Of a DNA stretch of 64,000 bases, positions 24,130 to 35,180 are shown in pieces. Within the stretch, counting starts at the first letter, position 1; each line of letters begins with the position of its first letter. Origin of the DNA: Platynereis dumerilii (Eukaryota > Annelida > Polychaeta > Phyllodocida > Nereididae). The position numbers were made by a program, and so were the translations under genes. The stretch covers positions 186,001-250,000 of the forward strand of contig JAPTHN010000089.1 in assembly GCA_026936325.1 (NCBI GenBank), in the 5' to 3' direction. The notes beneath the pieces are model-generated. The model ran no database searches and was not told where the DNA came from. It saw only the letters and a program-made list of their open reading frames with translations.

Positions 24130-24860
24130 GAAGTGCACAACATAACTGAACAACAAAACTTGCAATTGCTCTGGATGACTGGAATGGTGATGCAATATCA
24201 GTATTATTCTCCATAATGATTATTGAATTGTCATTTGGGCGCATTTGAGTTGTGCTTAGGATGATAATCTTGTGCAGAACTCAATTTCCAGGGTCGTGCA
24301 TGGAAGTTAATTGATGAATATGATCATGCTGATGGCTAGCTTCATGAGACTTCTCATGTAGTCACTCTTGATTGATCAATGTCTTGTATCTTGTCTTCAC
24401 TGGAGCCAGAAGACTGCATGGCAGAGCTGTTAATCTGATTGGGAGAGCATTAAGCTAGATTCAGGCTTCAGCCCTTTAGATGTTCCAAGACTTTTTATTG
24501 CTATGGCACCTTACTATAGACTGTCTTCATGTAGTGCACTATGTACACTTTTCACTTAGTAACTCTCATGCTCTTGAAACCTAACAGAGCATACTGCAAT
24601 GTGTAGTGACTTGATGTTGAAAGTTGGAATTTATGTAAATGCCTGCTTCTTGGAACTCATTATTGCGAGTGCCTTGGCTGCCACAAGACGACCCTTGGTG
24701 ACCTTGTCATTTCCACAATCACCCTCTGGCGAAATGTTTTGGTTGGGTATGGTTATTCACTCTGTCACGGTGTCTCCGTATCCCGAAGGGTTTGTACTTA
24801 AGCTGTCCAGTGTCCATCATACATGTTTTGAATTGAAAGTAAGGGGTGGAAAAGTGTCCT
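24130..24860. repeat. Array 1 short-block fragment (deleted copy 6)
   Basis: Begins with the CTGGATGACTGGAATGGTGA landmark, then jumps directly to the ATGATCATGCTGATGGC and TTGATGTTGAAAGTTGG landmarks, lacking roughly 1.5 kb present in the other copies. This indicates an internal deletion or recombination junction near 24200-24300. Confidence 0.8.
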
Positions 24861-25239
24861 TGCAATACAATATGTAACTATATAGCATATTTTGATAAAG
24901 TGTGCCATTGAATCTCCTCCAGTTTCTTTCTGTGTTCCTATTTGCTGTGAGTTGCAAGTACATGCAAGTCTCCAGTCTGTCATGTTGATGAAGGTGCCTC
25001 ATTGATGCATGCAGTTTGCAGCTGAACTTGTGTCATTCATTTTGCCAACAAACAGAGCAACAAAACAAAAAGACTTATGCAAAAGAGAGGAGAGCTGAAC
25101 CGAGTTAGACCAGCCATGCCTCTGATCTCTCCATAAAGCCTTGTCAGTGCTGCAGGGACAGGTGCAGTTGGCTTCCGGCCCAGTTCTGCCTCTTTCTCCT
25201 CCCAGCTCCCTGCATCAATCTGTTGCATCATGTATCACA

Positions 25240-25720
25240 ATGCTCCTCCCTCCCACTTCCTCTTCTGCTTTGTGCCTTCTCCTTTCGCTTCTCCTGTTCT
25301 TTACTCCTTTTCTCCTCTCTCTGGACCACTCTCCCTTCTCTCACCCCTTCTCCCTCCCTTCTTTCTTCCTTCTTTTCTCTTTCATTACCCTTCTCGTTTC
25401 CCTTCCCACTTTCTCTTCTCATTTTCCTCATTTTCCCTTCTCATTTTCCCTTCTCATTTTCCCTTCTCATTTCCTCTTCTCTTTCTTTCTCCTCTTCCTT
25501 TCTCCTCTTCCTTTCTCCTCTTCCTTTCTCCTCTTCCTTTCTCCTCTTCCTTTCTCCTCTTCCTTTCTCCTCTTCCTTTCTCCTCTTCCTTTCTCCTTTT
25601 CCACTTCTCCATTTCCATCATTCCCTTCCCTCATATGTCCTCCTCCATACCCTGTGCCCTCCTCTGCTCATATTCCTCAGGAGTCTCTTACCTCCCTTCC
25701 CTTACTTTTCGTTGCAGAAT
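25240..25720 (+). repeat. Polypyrimidine tract with a 13-bp minisatellite, long block 3
   Basis: Nearly pure C/T. From 25484 to 25598 the unit TTTCTCCTCTTCC repeats about nine times with hardly any variation, an expansion not seen in long blocks 1 and 2. Confidence 0.9.
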
Positions 25721-26475
25721 GCATGTTTCATTCCTAACTTCCTTCCTCTAATATCCTGTTCTTGTTCAAATTTATGAGCTCTTTGTGAATCCAGGCCTCA
25801 AAACGACTCCCAACATAGCCTGCTGCTTATGGATTCGACCCCCTTTAAATCAGTGGGCGATATTTGGTTGAGTGGGGAGGAGTTGTGAAGGACCTCTGGG
25901 ATGGCCTGTAATTACAAGCATTTGAGTTGTGAAGAGAAAAGAAAGCAGGTCAAGGTTGTGGCTGCTGAAACAAGAGCAACAGGGGGGGGGGGTAGAAACT
26001 TGCAAGTGATGAACATGGAATTTGGAAAAGGAGGATGGGGGGGAGTGAGGGGGTCAATGAGATTGTTGCAGAGCCAATGATTGCTTGCGCAAGGCAATTC
26101 TTGACATCCCTCACTCTTTTATTGCTGTGGCCTCTGCCATCCTTTGCTATGGTTGCAATTGTACTTTGCTACCACTAAAAGTGCTTCATCAGCAATTCTT
26201 TCCCCTCTCCAAGGCCCCTTGATCACGAAAGGTCTTCCCATAGACATGCATTACACTGAATTAGCAGACTGTAGCAATGCTCTACCCACTTCTTGTGTGG
26301 CTATGTACATTACTGCTTTACTGTGGATAGTAGATGCCCCACAGATTCTTAATGGATGCTCAGTGGATACTCTGTGGAAGCTCTCTGGATGCTCAGTGGA
26401 TGCCCACTCTATGTCCACTCTTTCAAACCTTATTTGGTCATTGTCGCATGACCTGTAGGGTTCTGCAACACTCTC

Positions 26476-27360
26476 CTATGTTATCCTCACAGGACGATTA
26501 ATTGAACAATGCTCCCTTGCCATGTGCTGCTGATTCGCTGCTGATTTGTTGCACATTACTGGAATTGCATTGCATGGAAAGCATTGGGAAGCATTCAGAC
26601 CTCGTGAGCCAGGGGATATCTGGTTAAAATGCCTTTTTGGTTTTGGTTGGAAGTGGTGAGCTTTAGGGAGATCATTCTTCGTTTTGATTAAAGACAAAAG
26701 AGCTCGGAGAGTTTGCAGAGCTTGCTGGAAGGGAGTGGGGAGAAATGACAAAGGAGGATTTAGGAAAGAAAGTTCTGTGGAATAGATTGGCTGGTAGAAG
26801 CCATTGTTTATTGAAAGGGATGAGCGCGGGCTTTCCTTGATAACTGCTTCACATGCAACCAATGTTCTGCCTGTTCTGCTCAAGCAATACAAGCCATGGC
26901 CAATGCAGTGCCCAATGCAGTGCCCAATGCAGTGCCCAATGCTCATACAGCGCTCATGGAGGGCTCGTGTAGTGCCTGTATGATCCTTGCCTTGCCATGG
27001 TATTGCCAATGTTCTCTCTAATGGCCTCTTTTGTGTCCTTCCCAATACAATGTTCTCATCAATTGCCCTTCCCAATGTCCAATGCATCCATCTAATGCCC
27101 CCTGCCCCCCCTTGCCCTCCCTGCTTGCCACATACCTCTGCAGTCCACATGCATCCCCATGAGTTCCTCAAGGTCCCAATGCTCCTTCCGAATTCCTTCT
27201 TCCATTTCATGCTAAGAGTCCGACCTCCCATGTCCTCCATAAGGTCCTTCCCTAGATTCCATGAGGTCCTTCCAAGGTCCTCCAAGGGCCTCCCAGACAA
27301 GGATGCACTAACGTCCTTCAATCTGTAAATCAAGAGGTTCTCCTCATGAAAGATTCGCAT
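26476..27360 (-). other. Longest open frame of the window, lying in array 1 long block 3; coding status doubtful
   Basis: A 294-codon minus-strand frame. It has Arg-rich and Gly-rich stretches, a IGHCIGHCIGHCIGH run from a 12-base repeat, and no domain I recognise. In long block 2 the C-terminal two-thirds stay open (23338-23859) with length changes that preserve frame, but its N-terminal part is broken. In long block 1 the homologous frame has several stops. This may be a decaying repeat-borne gene or low-stop composition; I lean to non-coding. Confidence 0.25.
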
Positions 27361-27569
27361 CAGGACTCGATCAGAACCATTTTCGCAGTATCCGCCAAAA
27401 GACGCATTGAAAGCCTTATGAGCTCTTATAGTTCTTGATCAGTTCTGCACATTGCATGACTGAACTTGAAGATCTGATTCAACAAGTAAGCCAGTCTCTG
27501 CAAGTTTTTAGAGCTCTTGAACATCTTTGAATATCTTTCTACTTTGCAGCTTTTTTCAAAAGGTCACGT

Positions 27570-28173
27570 GGTCTTGTTCTATGCATGGATTGGTAAGGTC
27601 ACCATGCAGCATCCACGATCCTAATGTTGTTTGAAAAACTTCAGAATCTTCTTTCAAAGTCTCGTGCATTGAGCATCTGTAACCTTGGTGTGTGGTGGTT
27701 TTGCTATGTTCTAACATTGTTGCTAATGTCTAATGATTACATGTTCACTTGTTCTTCAATTTTGAAACTAACATCAATGTTTAACTTTAACATTCATGAT
27801 GTCTTGTCAGTGTCTTTTTGCTGATATTAATTTTAATGAAATATTTATTTTATGGTAATGGTAATACACGTGTTATTTTTTAATTCGACTATAAATATGC
27901 ACATTTAATGTTACAAATATATATTTTGATACTTGAACTTACTCCCATAAGCCCTTCATGGCAATATTATATACTTAAAGAAACATTTTTACATTTCTTA
28001 GTTTTCAGTATTGATTTAAAAATATGATGATGATTGGAATTGATCATGTTGATGACTATTTTATACATCTTGGGGACATTTGTAAAGACTCCAAATGAAC
28101 TGTCTTGCCCCTTTAGGAGTACCAATATTTTTGAAGAAATACCTTCTAAAAGTGACCTTTCTTGTCCGTACAG
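27570..28173. other. AT-rich sequence upstream of the first recognised exon
   Basis: No repeat or gene is seen. The last ~30 bases form the pyrimidine-rich acceptor of the exon starting at 28174. Confidence 0.6.
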
Positions 28174-28544
28174 GTGCAAAAGAAGAAGGCGGAGATGAGA
28201 CCCGGTCACGGAGTTCCGTGGACGTCAACAACCATGAGGGAGGAGAGGGAGACGGAGAGTCACCTCCCGTGTCAAAATCCAAGAAAATGTGGAACAGCTT
28301 CAAGACGAGGGCGAAAAAGATGCGCTCACGGAGCAGGGAGAAGGTCAAGGGCAAGGGAAAGGAGGATGGAGGAAACTCACGTCTGTCACAAAGCCAGCCG
28401 GATATCTCCAATAACTCGGACAGTCCCGGCACGACCCCCAAGGACGGCGTGTTCGACCAACTGTTTGACAAAGCGGAGAAGCGGCAAGAGGAGGAAGCCA
28501 ACGGAGAGAAGAAGGCGGAGGAGGACAGCGGAATCGCTGAAAAC
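28174..28544 (+). CDS. Internal coding exon, basic Ser/Lys/Glu-rich segment of an unidentified large gene
   Basis: The segment is bounded by a good acceptor (pyrimidine-rich tract ending CCGTACAG) and a consensus donor (GTGAGT). It is clearly richer in G+C than the AT-rich flanks. It enters with two bases of a split codon and leaves in phase 0, giving about 123 codons. The product is highly charged: an acidic Gly/Glu start, then KKMWNSFKTRAKKMRSRSRE, a Ser-rich SQSQPDISNNSD stretch, and a Lys/Glu helix-forming end. No catalytic motif is visible; it looks like a disordered basic N-terminal region that could bind membrane or cytoskeleton (inference). The W-x-x-F-basic cluster followed by a Ser-Gln-Pro-Asp stretch loosely recalls the N-termini of MCTP (C2/transmembrane) proteins, but that is a weak resemblance. 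The upstream exon it needs, ending in phase 1, was not found in the window. Confidence 0.7.
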
Positions 28545-29360
28545 GTGAGTACTCGCTTAAATTACTTGTTTCTTTACTATTTGTTCAAATGTATGTGTTC
28601 GCGCCTTGTATCTTGTATATGTATCTTTCGTGCACAAGATGCGATCACCTGTTAAACAACAAGCTTGTGACTTCTGTCTTCCAGAATTGGACTGAAATGT
28701 TCCTTGTGAGGTCATTTCTCTGTTACTCATAAGCAATTTGTGAGGTCATATTGAATACTGTCAATTTTATCAAAACGAGTCACTGGGCACTGAGTATCTG
28801 TGGGTTGTTACAAGTTACTTTAAAGACAAATTGACAGTTCATTGTGGATAGAGCCTGTTGGAGGTCATTGACGTCCACTAGCAACGGAAAGTAAATACTC
28901 GTCATTCGTTGACTGTAAAATGTTCTTACTTTGAATAGGGTTATACTGTATGTCAAATCCCAGACTGAGTCCAATATGATTTTGAAATGGCATTTCATTC
29001 AACATTGATTCAGCGAAATACTGTGAAAATGTTTCGTGCTTGCAATCCAATTACATCACTTTGCCGAAACAGCATTTTGTTTTCTACTTTTCCCAGAACC
29101 GTTAATTGATGGATATTGCTTTTCAACACGAAGAGTTTGCTGAGCTGCATTGAAACTTTGGACTATTTAGTCAGCTCCATTATAGTCCATATATTTATGG
29201 CTTGTGTTCTGTGCTGATAATGCAAATGTAATGACTTGCTTTGTTTGGATACTTTGGAAGGTGTTTGCCTTGTGGAGAGTTGTAGGAGCTTTCTGCTGAA
29301 GTCTTGTGTTGAAACAGTGCTAGGCCATACAACATAGTGGATTGATGCCTTGGTGGCTTT
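28545..29360. other. Intron sequence, no distinct feature
   Basis: AT-rich, with short open frames only. It begins with the donor GTGAGT. Confidence 0.6.
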
Positions 29361-29365
29361 AACAG

Positions 29366-29560
29366 TAGCTTTGTCTTGGTTTGTGCCAAGTTTGGCTTGG
29401 TTTGTTCCAATTTAGTCTTGGTTTGTCTCAGACCAGCTTGGCTTGTTTACTCTCTGCTTCTGCTTGTCTCTTATTTCTTTCTTGTCTCCCATTTCTCTTT
29501 CTTTATCATTTCCCTGTTTCCTTTTCTTTATTTCTTCTTTTGAAGTTCTGTTCTGTGTTG
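29366..29560. repeat. TTGGTTTGT-type degenerate repeat followed by a T/C-rich tract
   Basis: Variants of CTTGGTTTGT recur about six times up to 29450, then sequence becomes T/C-rich (TTTCTTTCTTGTCTCCC). The 141-codon open frame over it is compositional. Confidence 0.5.
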
Positions 29561-29814
29561 CTGGCAGCTGCAGTGGAATTTCAGGGCTGTCAGGACCATA
29601 AATCAGAAATGCCATGCAGGGTCCACAGACTCCAGAAGCAGCCAATAAAACACTCTGTCCAAGTGCCCCCCCCTTCCAAGTGTCCCCTGAGTGCCCCCTC
29701 CCCCATGAGTGCCCCGGTGAGTAGCTTATTGGTCGTTCTTGGAGGTGTGACTGGCATTCATCATACAAAAACCTCCAAGGCGTTTGAGTTGCAATGTAGG
29801 CCCTAGGTGGTTCA

Positions 29815-30450
29815 CCTCTTGTTTGACAACAAATGTCCTGGACAAATGCTCAAGACAAGTCATACAGTTGGTAAAGACAATCTTAATGAGACTTATAATT
29901 TGGCGCATGTTTATCCCAATTGATGTAATCGAGAACCGGTACGAGTGCAGAAACAAGTAAAAGTAAAAGGTTTCTTAACAAATGTAAAAGACAGCAAATA
30001 CAGCAAAATGAGACAGATAACTGCTCTTAGACACTTATCCAAGACAGGCTTTGACATCATGCCCAAGAAAGCAACCCAAGACAAGTCATACTGCTGGTCA
30101 AGACAATCTTTGACAAAAACAAACTAAGGCAAACGTGTAAGACAACAATCCCAGACTAATTGCACAGCAGGTCTAGTCAATCATAAGAATCATTACAAAG
30201 ACCATCTTAGACAAGTTTCTGAGACAGTATTGGCGAAAGGTCAAGACAACAACCCCATAGACTAGTCAAAAAGCTGGCCAAGACTATGATCTGACTGTCT
30301 CAGATAAATTTCCAAGACAATCCTGGGCAAATGCCCAAAACAAAAACCCAGAATAAACAAGAGAGCTTGGCCTGGACGATCTTTAAAAACAAACTTCTAA
30401 GACAATCTTAGGCAAATGCCCAAGACAAATACTGAAACAAAACATTTTTT
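29815..30450. repeat. Degenerate CAAGACAA minisatellite in the intron
   Basis: The motif AAGACAATCTT/CAAGACAA recurs at least ten times with spacers containing GGCAAATGCCCAAGAC, suggesting diverged units of some 80-110 bases. Confidence 0.6.
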
Positions 30451-30630
30451 GACAACTGAACCTGAATCTGCTATTCTTTCTCACCTCTGGGCCACTTCTT
30501 GTATTTTTCTTGCACAGTTGTGGCAATAACACGTTTAGCAAACAGCCCAGTTGGTCTTGCAAAAGCTGTGCCTTTCCTGTCTGCTTGCTCTGCTAATCCT
30601 GTTGTGCTGGTCTGGAACAGTAGGGCAATA

Positions 30631-30679
30631 CATTTCTCTTCCATTTCTCTTCCATTTCTCTTCCATTTCTCTTCCATTT
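30631..30679 (+). repeat. 11-bp tandem repeat (CATTTCTCTTC)
   Basis: About four and a half perfect copies. Confidence 0.9.
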
Positions 30680-30851
30680 TCCCAATTGTTTCTCCAACTG
30701 GAGACTTGTTCACACATTCTGTCACAGTCAACCTCTTGTTCCAGTAATTACTCCAATACAATTTAAGTAGGCATGTGCCTTGCTATGATGGATTGAGTCA
30801 TGATGGAAGCAGTTTTGTACTTGCAAGATGCGATCAGAACCAAACAGACAT

Positions 30852-30865
30852 CTGCCTAAACCAAG
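30852..30865. repeat. SINE target-site duplication, left
   Basis: CTGCCTAAACCAAG, identical to 31173-31186. Confidence 0.92.
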
Positions 30866-31172
30866 GGGTTCCCCGAATCCCCCGCGGCCTAATTTGTAAG
30901 TGCGTGTGTCAACTGGCTTTGAGGGCGTGGGTTCAAATCTCACCCCGGGAACTCACTTTAGTCCGAGCCCATGGGACGTTAAATGGAGGCGGGTTGTATC
31001 CAGTATTCTATGCTGGGGCAACTGAAAGACCCTGTGCATCCCTGAATTAATAGGGTATATGCCAGACTCACAGTCTTCTCATCTCATCATCATACGGCGA
31101 TCGCCTGCCTCGATATAGCCCACTCAGGTGCTGCAGAGGCGTAAAACACAAACAAACAAACAAACAAACAAA
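30866..31172 (+). mobile_element. Full-length tRNA-derived SINE with (CAAA)n tail
   Basis: The head contains a Pol III B-box-like GGTTCAAATCTC (near 30930), a body shared with the copies at 10573 and 47168, and a (CAAA)n tail. A perfect 14-bp duplication CTGCCTAAACCAAG flanks it at 30852-30865 and 31173-31186, the mark of target-primed insertion by LINE machinery. The A box is poorly conserved. I do not recognise the named family. Confidence 0.92.
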
Positions 31173-31186
31173 CTGCCTAAACCAAG
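31173..31186. repeat. SINE target-site duplication, right
   Basis: CTGCCTAAACCAAG, directly after the (CAAA)n tail. Confidence 0.92.
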
Positions 31187-32696
31187 ACAGCAATTGTTCT
31201 TTGGGTGCAAATAATGGTTCTCTTGTTGTAGACTTCTTACTTTGTGTTCCAAATAGCTTCTTGCTTCAATGATTGTTCCAATACAATTCCTGTACATTAT
31301 TATGACGGATTGAACCTCTGAAGCAGCATTGAATTGCAAGAGCTGGTCACAACCAAACAAGCCAAACCAAAGCAAGTCATTCAGTGGAAATGATTGATGT
31401 TGTCCAAGGCATGTACCTCAATATGGAAGGGGGCAATTCCCCTCCCTTGGGTACCCTTGACTCCATTTCTGGCTGAGGCTAGCTTTACCAATTGATTTCT
31501 TTGCTTGGGTCATAGATTTGCCTCAAAATGAGCAACCTTATGGCTGTGTCAGTTTGTGTATATGTTTTACAAGTTGACACATTTATTGCTTGACTGATTT
31601 CATTCAACTCAAGCTGAAATTCGAGCCAATTTTGACCTTTATTCAGCATCTAATCCCAATTTAAACTCGTGAGTATGGAAGAGAGTGCTAATATGCCATG
31701 AATGTTATATGCCATGAAATATTAGTCAGCATATATGTTCAGTAACTTTATACATATATATACTGTATAAATTTGATCTTTTTATACACTTTCGATCCTC
31801 CTAACCTGTGCATAATTATGTGCAACATGTGTTGACAGGCCCAGCATGTGGGGATTAGCAGGAGAAACAAGTGTTATTGATGGATATCCTCTTTTGTAGC
31901 TGGCTCTAGGTGGCAGCAGGGAGCCATTGTTATACAGCTGACTACCCTAGTGGTAATTTCCTGAAATACTCAGCTTCTGTGTTATAATGTACCTGACATA
32001 TATGACATATATGTGTGTATGTCATATATTTATGATGCTGATAGTCAATAATCTAAGTGTGTCTGTGATTGCCAATTTGTTGAAAAATGTACCTGCTTTG
32101 AAAAAATAAAATGCCTCTTGATATTTTTTATAAACAATTTTTAAGACTCTGTTTCGCCAGGTCTGCTTTTGTGCTTCTGTTTATAATGATCACAAAATAC
32201 TCAACTCAGCAAAATGTTCCATAAAAACCAATAGCTGTGACCAGGCTGGCAGTCATGCATGAAACTTTCCACTATATGCCAATGTTGACATAGTGTATTC
32301 TTGTGTCATGTCTAGTATACTGAGAAAATTATTTTTGAAGTATATAAATAGATCTAATGTTTTCTTTCAGCATTATCAACCACATGAGACTCCTGATTGG
32401 GCATACTGGCAATAACATGTTACATCAATTAAAATTTAGCATTGTGATGTATTATTAGAGCCCTGTGGTTGGTTGTTATGTAAGTTTAGTTATTTCGAGG
32501 TGTTCCAGGTGGTCTTGTTGTTTATGGAGCTATATATTTTTCTCTTTCTGCCATATTTTGGTGACAAAAAGGGTCAAAAACTAGGAGGAAACTATACAAT
32601 TTGCAAAGCATGAATTCACAGTTTAAATGTCTGTGGACAGTACACATATAATGCATAAATGACATGTAGTGGATCATAATATGTCCAAAATGTCAG
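31187..32696. other. Intron sequence, AT-rich, no distinct gene
   Basis: Contains short AT-alternating stretches (near 31745-31780 and 31997-32030) and nothing else recognisable. Confidence 0.6.
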
Positions 32697-32987
32697 CTGG
32701 AATTGAGTGAAATGGCAGCTACCCCAGAGGAGTTATCGGTCATTGACAAGGCCAGGGACTTATTTCGCCAGGCAGGGAAGAGCAAGAGTGGCACAGAAGC
32801 TGCTGAAGAAATATGCAAACTTTTTCTCAAAGCCAGTTCAGAGGATGATGAGAAAACCAGCCATCTATGGGATTTAAAGATAAGATTACAAAAAATTAAG
32901 GATACAGTCAGTCACCACAAAAGACAGCCATCTGGAGACAGTGGATATGATTGCTCCAATAATAATCATGATAATCTTGAAATTGAG
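32697..32987 (+). CDS. Coding exon, helical charged segment; either internal or an alternative first exon
   Basis: An open frame of 97 codons ends at a good donor (GAG|GTATGT) in phase 0. The acceptor at 32695-32696 (TGTCAG) would also be phase 0 and so compatible with the exon ending at 28544, but its pyrimidine tract is poor. Alternatively translation starts at the ATG at 32712, giving MAATPEELSVIDKARDLF, which reads like a real N-terminus in a fair Kozak context. The product is about 90 residues, largely predicted helix (KARDLFRQAG, AAEEICKLFLKASSEDD, HLWDLKIRLQKIKDTV), followed by a polar tail GDSGYDCSNNN. I do not recognise the family. The codon choice and lack of repeats, unlike the surrounding intron, support a real exon. 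Downstream partner exons are probably those near 55.3 and 60.5 kb or beyond the window. Confidence 0.6.
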
Positions 32988-33094
32988 GTATGTCTCTTCA
33001 AATATAATTTGTTTTAAATAATAGACTGTGTTCAGTCTTGACTTTGATTTATTTAGCCTTTAAAAAAATTTGCAAAAAGGCAATACAAATAGAC

Positions 33095-33408
33095 TACACT
33101 CTTTAACAAACAGTTTCTATATGGAAAGGGTTCTATAAGCTGGTATAGATAAGGAACCCCAAAAGGTTCATAATCAAAATTTTAAAAAGGATCCAACAGC
33201 AAACAAAAACAACACTTAGATAATCTAGCTGCACTGAACTCCCACAATAGAACCCCTTTCTCTCAAGTTTGGAGCATGGGGCTCCATCATATAGGGCCTT
33301 CCTATCTTTATTGAACCTTTTCAATTCAGTTAAACCCTCAACAATTTTTCTTGGCTGTGGGTTCTTTATATATATATACCATCAAGAACCTTTTGCATTA
33401 AGAGTGTA
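33095..33408. mobile_element. Candidate Tc1/mariner-type MITE with TA ends
   Basis: The ends read TACACTCTTTAA and TTAAGAGTGTA. The arms continue to pair imperfectly for about 60 bases (AGGAACCCC with GGGTTCTTT, CTATACC with GGTATAG). If the outer TA is the duplicated target, this fits a mariner-type MITE of about 310 bases. Several internal GGTTCTT/AAGAACC motifs complicate the pairing. Confidence 0.55.
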
Positions 33409-33424
33409 TCGCAGTTCCATGCAA

Positions 33425-33510
33425 AGTGACTCAGCCAGAGCTGGAATTGAACCCAGGACCCAGCCAATTCAATGGAAGTCCAGAGCACTACCACCTGAAC
33501 CTGCTTAGTG
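33425..33510 (-). mobile_element. tRNA-like SINE head (minus strand)
   Basis: The reverse complement carries an A-box-like GGTGGTAGTGCTCTGG (33478-33493) and a B-box GGGTTCAATTCC (33442-33453) at tRNA-like spacing. Body and tail are not clearly delimited. Confidence 0.5.
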
Positions 33511-33524
33511 CACACCTATGGTCC

Positions 33525-34720
33525 TTGTCCTCCTATAGAAGATCTTTAAGATTTAGCAACAAAAACAAATCTCCATATCACCTTATACACTCCTGCTCAT
33601 TAATATGGAATACTTTTTTGAAAAAAAAGGAAAGGTGTCAAATAAAATTAAATTTCAGAGTGTGAATGTAAGCAAGGTCCATTGTAAAGGTCAAGCCATC
33701 TTCTCTAATCACTCTTTAAAAGCCTCAACTACATTTTTTGCAAGAATTTGAAATTTTTGGTTGAATGAACCTCACACTAAAAAAAACCCTGAATTTCCAT
33801 ATTTCGTGCTGCTATAACTTTTCCTGGGGTTAACGCTGCAGCATGCGTTTTAAACAACAACATGTTCTTCCCTCGTAGGAGGTAGTTTCCATTGAATCAG
33901 ACTATCATGTGCTCCTGCAGAAGTTGCTAAAGTTATCAATTCAATGGAGAATGTTGAAGTATTCCATATTTATGAGTAAAAGTGTAAAATGTAATTCAAC
34001 GTTTCCCTGCAATCTTGATATGTGCATTCTGGCTATTTCCTGCAGTGTAAAAACTGCACTTGCACACAGTAATCATTGTGAAATCACCAGGCATTAAGAT
34101 AAAAGTCACATTGGCCATTGTTTATCCCACTGCAGAGCCATCTATCTGCAGTGACAGACACCAACAAGCAACAGCAGGACAACAGGGCCCCTGGGAATCA
34201 GTCAGGATGCCCTGTTTAATTATTGTGGCCTTGCAACAGTCTGTTTGGTCTAACAGGGTTGATTTTATGCAGTTCCTGTGTTTCAGTTGGGTGTATGTAA
34301 CCCTATTGGTGTTATATTGCATTTTTGATGTAATATAGGCAATCAACTAATTGATGCCAATGCCCAAATGTGCAATAATTAACTCTGCAACACATAATAG
34401 GTTGTATTATGACAGCTCCTGCCAATTACCCATGGTGCATCAGTCTAAATGGCTTCCTCTATTGCTTCCTTCCTGCCATTTGAGTACATTTCCGACAATA
34501 CCCAAATGTCAAACGGCCATTTTTGCTTGAGTATTCACGATCAATTTAGCCATGACGCTGCCCATCCCTCAATGAGGCCCTTATTGCACTACAATGTGTG
34601 GTCAGCAGTGATCACTGTGTCATATGATAGCCTTGTGTGTTTGATTGATGCCTGCATTGTTTGCTCTGCTTATTGAACTGTTTTTCTGATTGGCTCCTGG
34701 AATAATCTGCTTTCATCACT
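33525..34720. other. Intron sequence, no distinct feature
   Basis: No repeat of more than short length and no convincing open frame are seen. Confidence 0.55.
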
Positions 34721-34721
34721 C

Positions 34722-35180
34722 CAGTCCTGTTGCAAAGGACAGCGCAAAGAAGCTTGTTTTGGCGCCAGAGGGCTTCTTTGTTTGTTCCGAACCCGGTTGT
34801 TCTTTGATCGCCATAGGTGGGAGAGGAAGGTTACCACATTTGGTAGAACTCTGGGGTCTGGACTCCCGATCGCTGCATAGGTCATGGGTTAGATTCCAGC
34901 TCTGGCGGGATCACCTGGACCTATGTTGGTCAGCAGTGTCAATCATCCTTCCCCTCATTACTGTGTCTTGTCCGTTTAGCCTGCTGAGTTTACAATCATA
35001 ATTACATATATATACAATATACAGGATTTAAAGCCACAATTGTTCGCTCCAATCCTGTTGCAAAGGACCGAGCAAAGAAGCTTTGTTTTTGGCGCCAGAG
35101 GGCGTATGCCGTCTGTGGTCATTCCGAACAGTCGTTCGTTGATCCCTTTGGTGTATTGCGTTGTTTTATGGACTTCGTTA
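34722..35180 (+). repeat. SINE-like region with two direct copies of an ~55-85-base segment
   Basis: CCTGTTGCAAAGGA...GGCGCCAGAGGGC occurs at 34726-34773 and again at 35054-35103. Between them lies a tRNA-like stretch with A-box TGGTAGAACTCTGGGG (34841-34856) and B-box-like GGGTTAGATTCC (34885-34896). This could be one SINE inserted in another repeat, or two SINE copies. Confidence 0.5.

Larger units (their letters stand above)
24900..27570. repeat. Array 1 long block, copy 3
   Basis: The most complete long block. It includes the C/T tract with a 13-bp minisatellite, a G-run near 25981-25992, three CCAATGCAGTG repeats near 26900-26940, and an end segment matching 4150-4290. Confidence 0.85.

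Noticed and set aside
34841-34910. Possible functional tRNA gene
   Set aside because: A- and B-box-like motifs are present but no cloverleaf with acceptor-stem pairing can be drawn. It fits a SINE head better.
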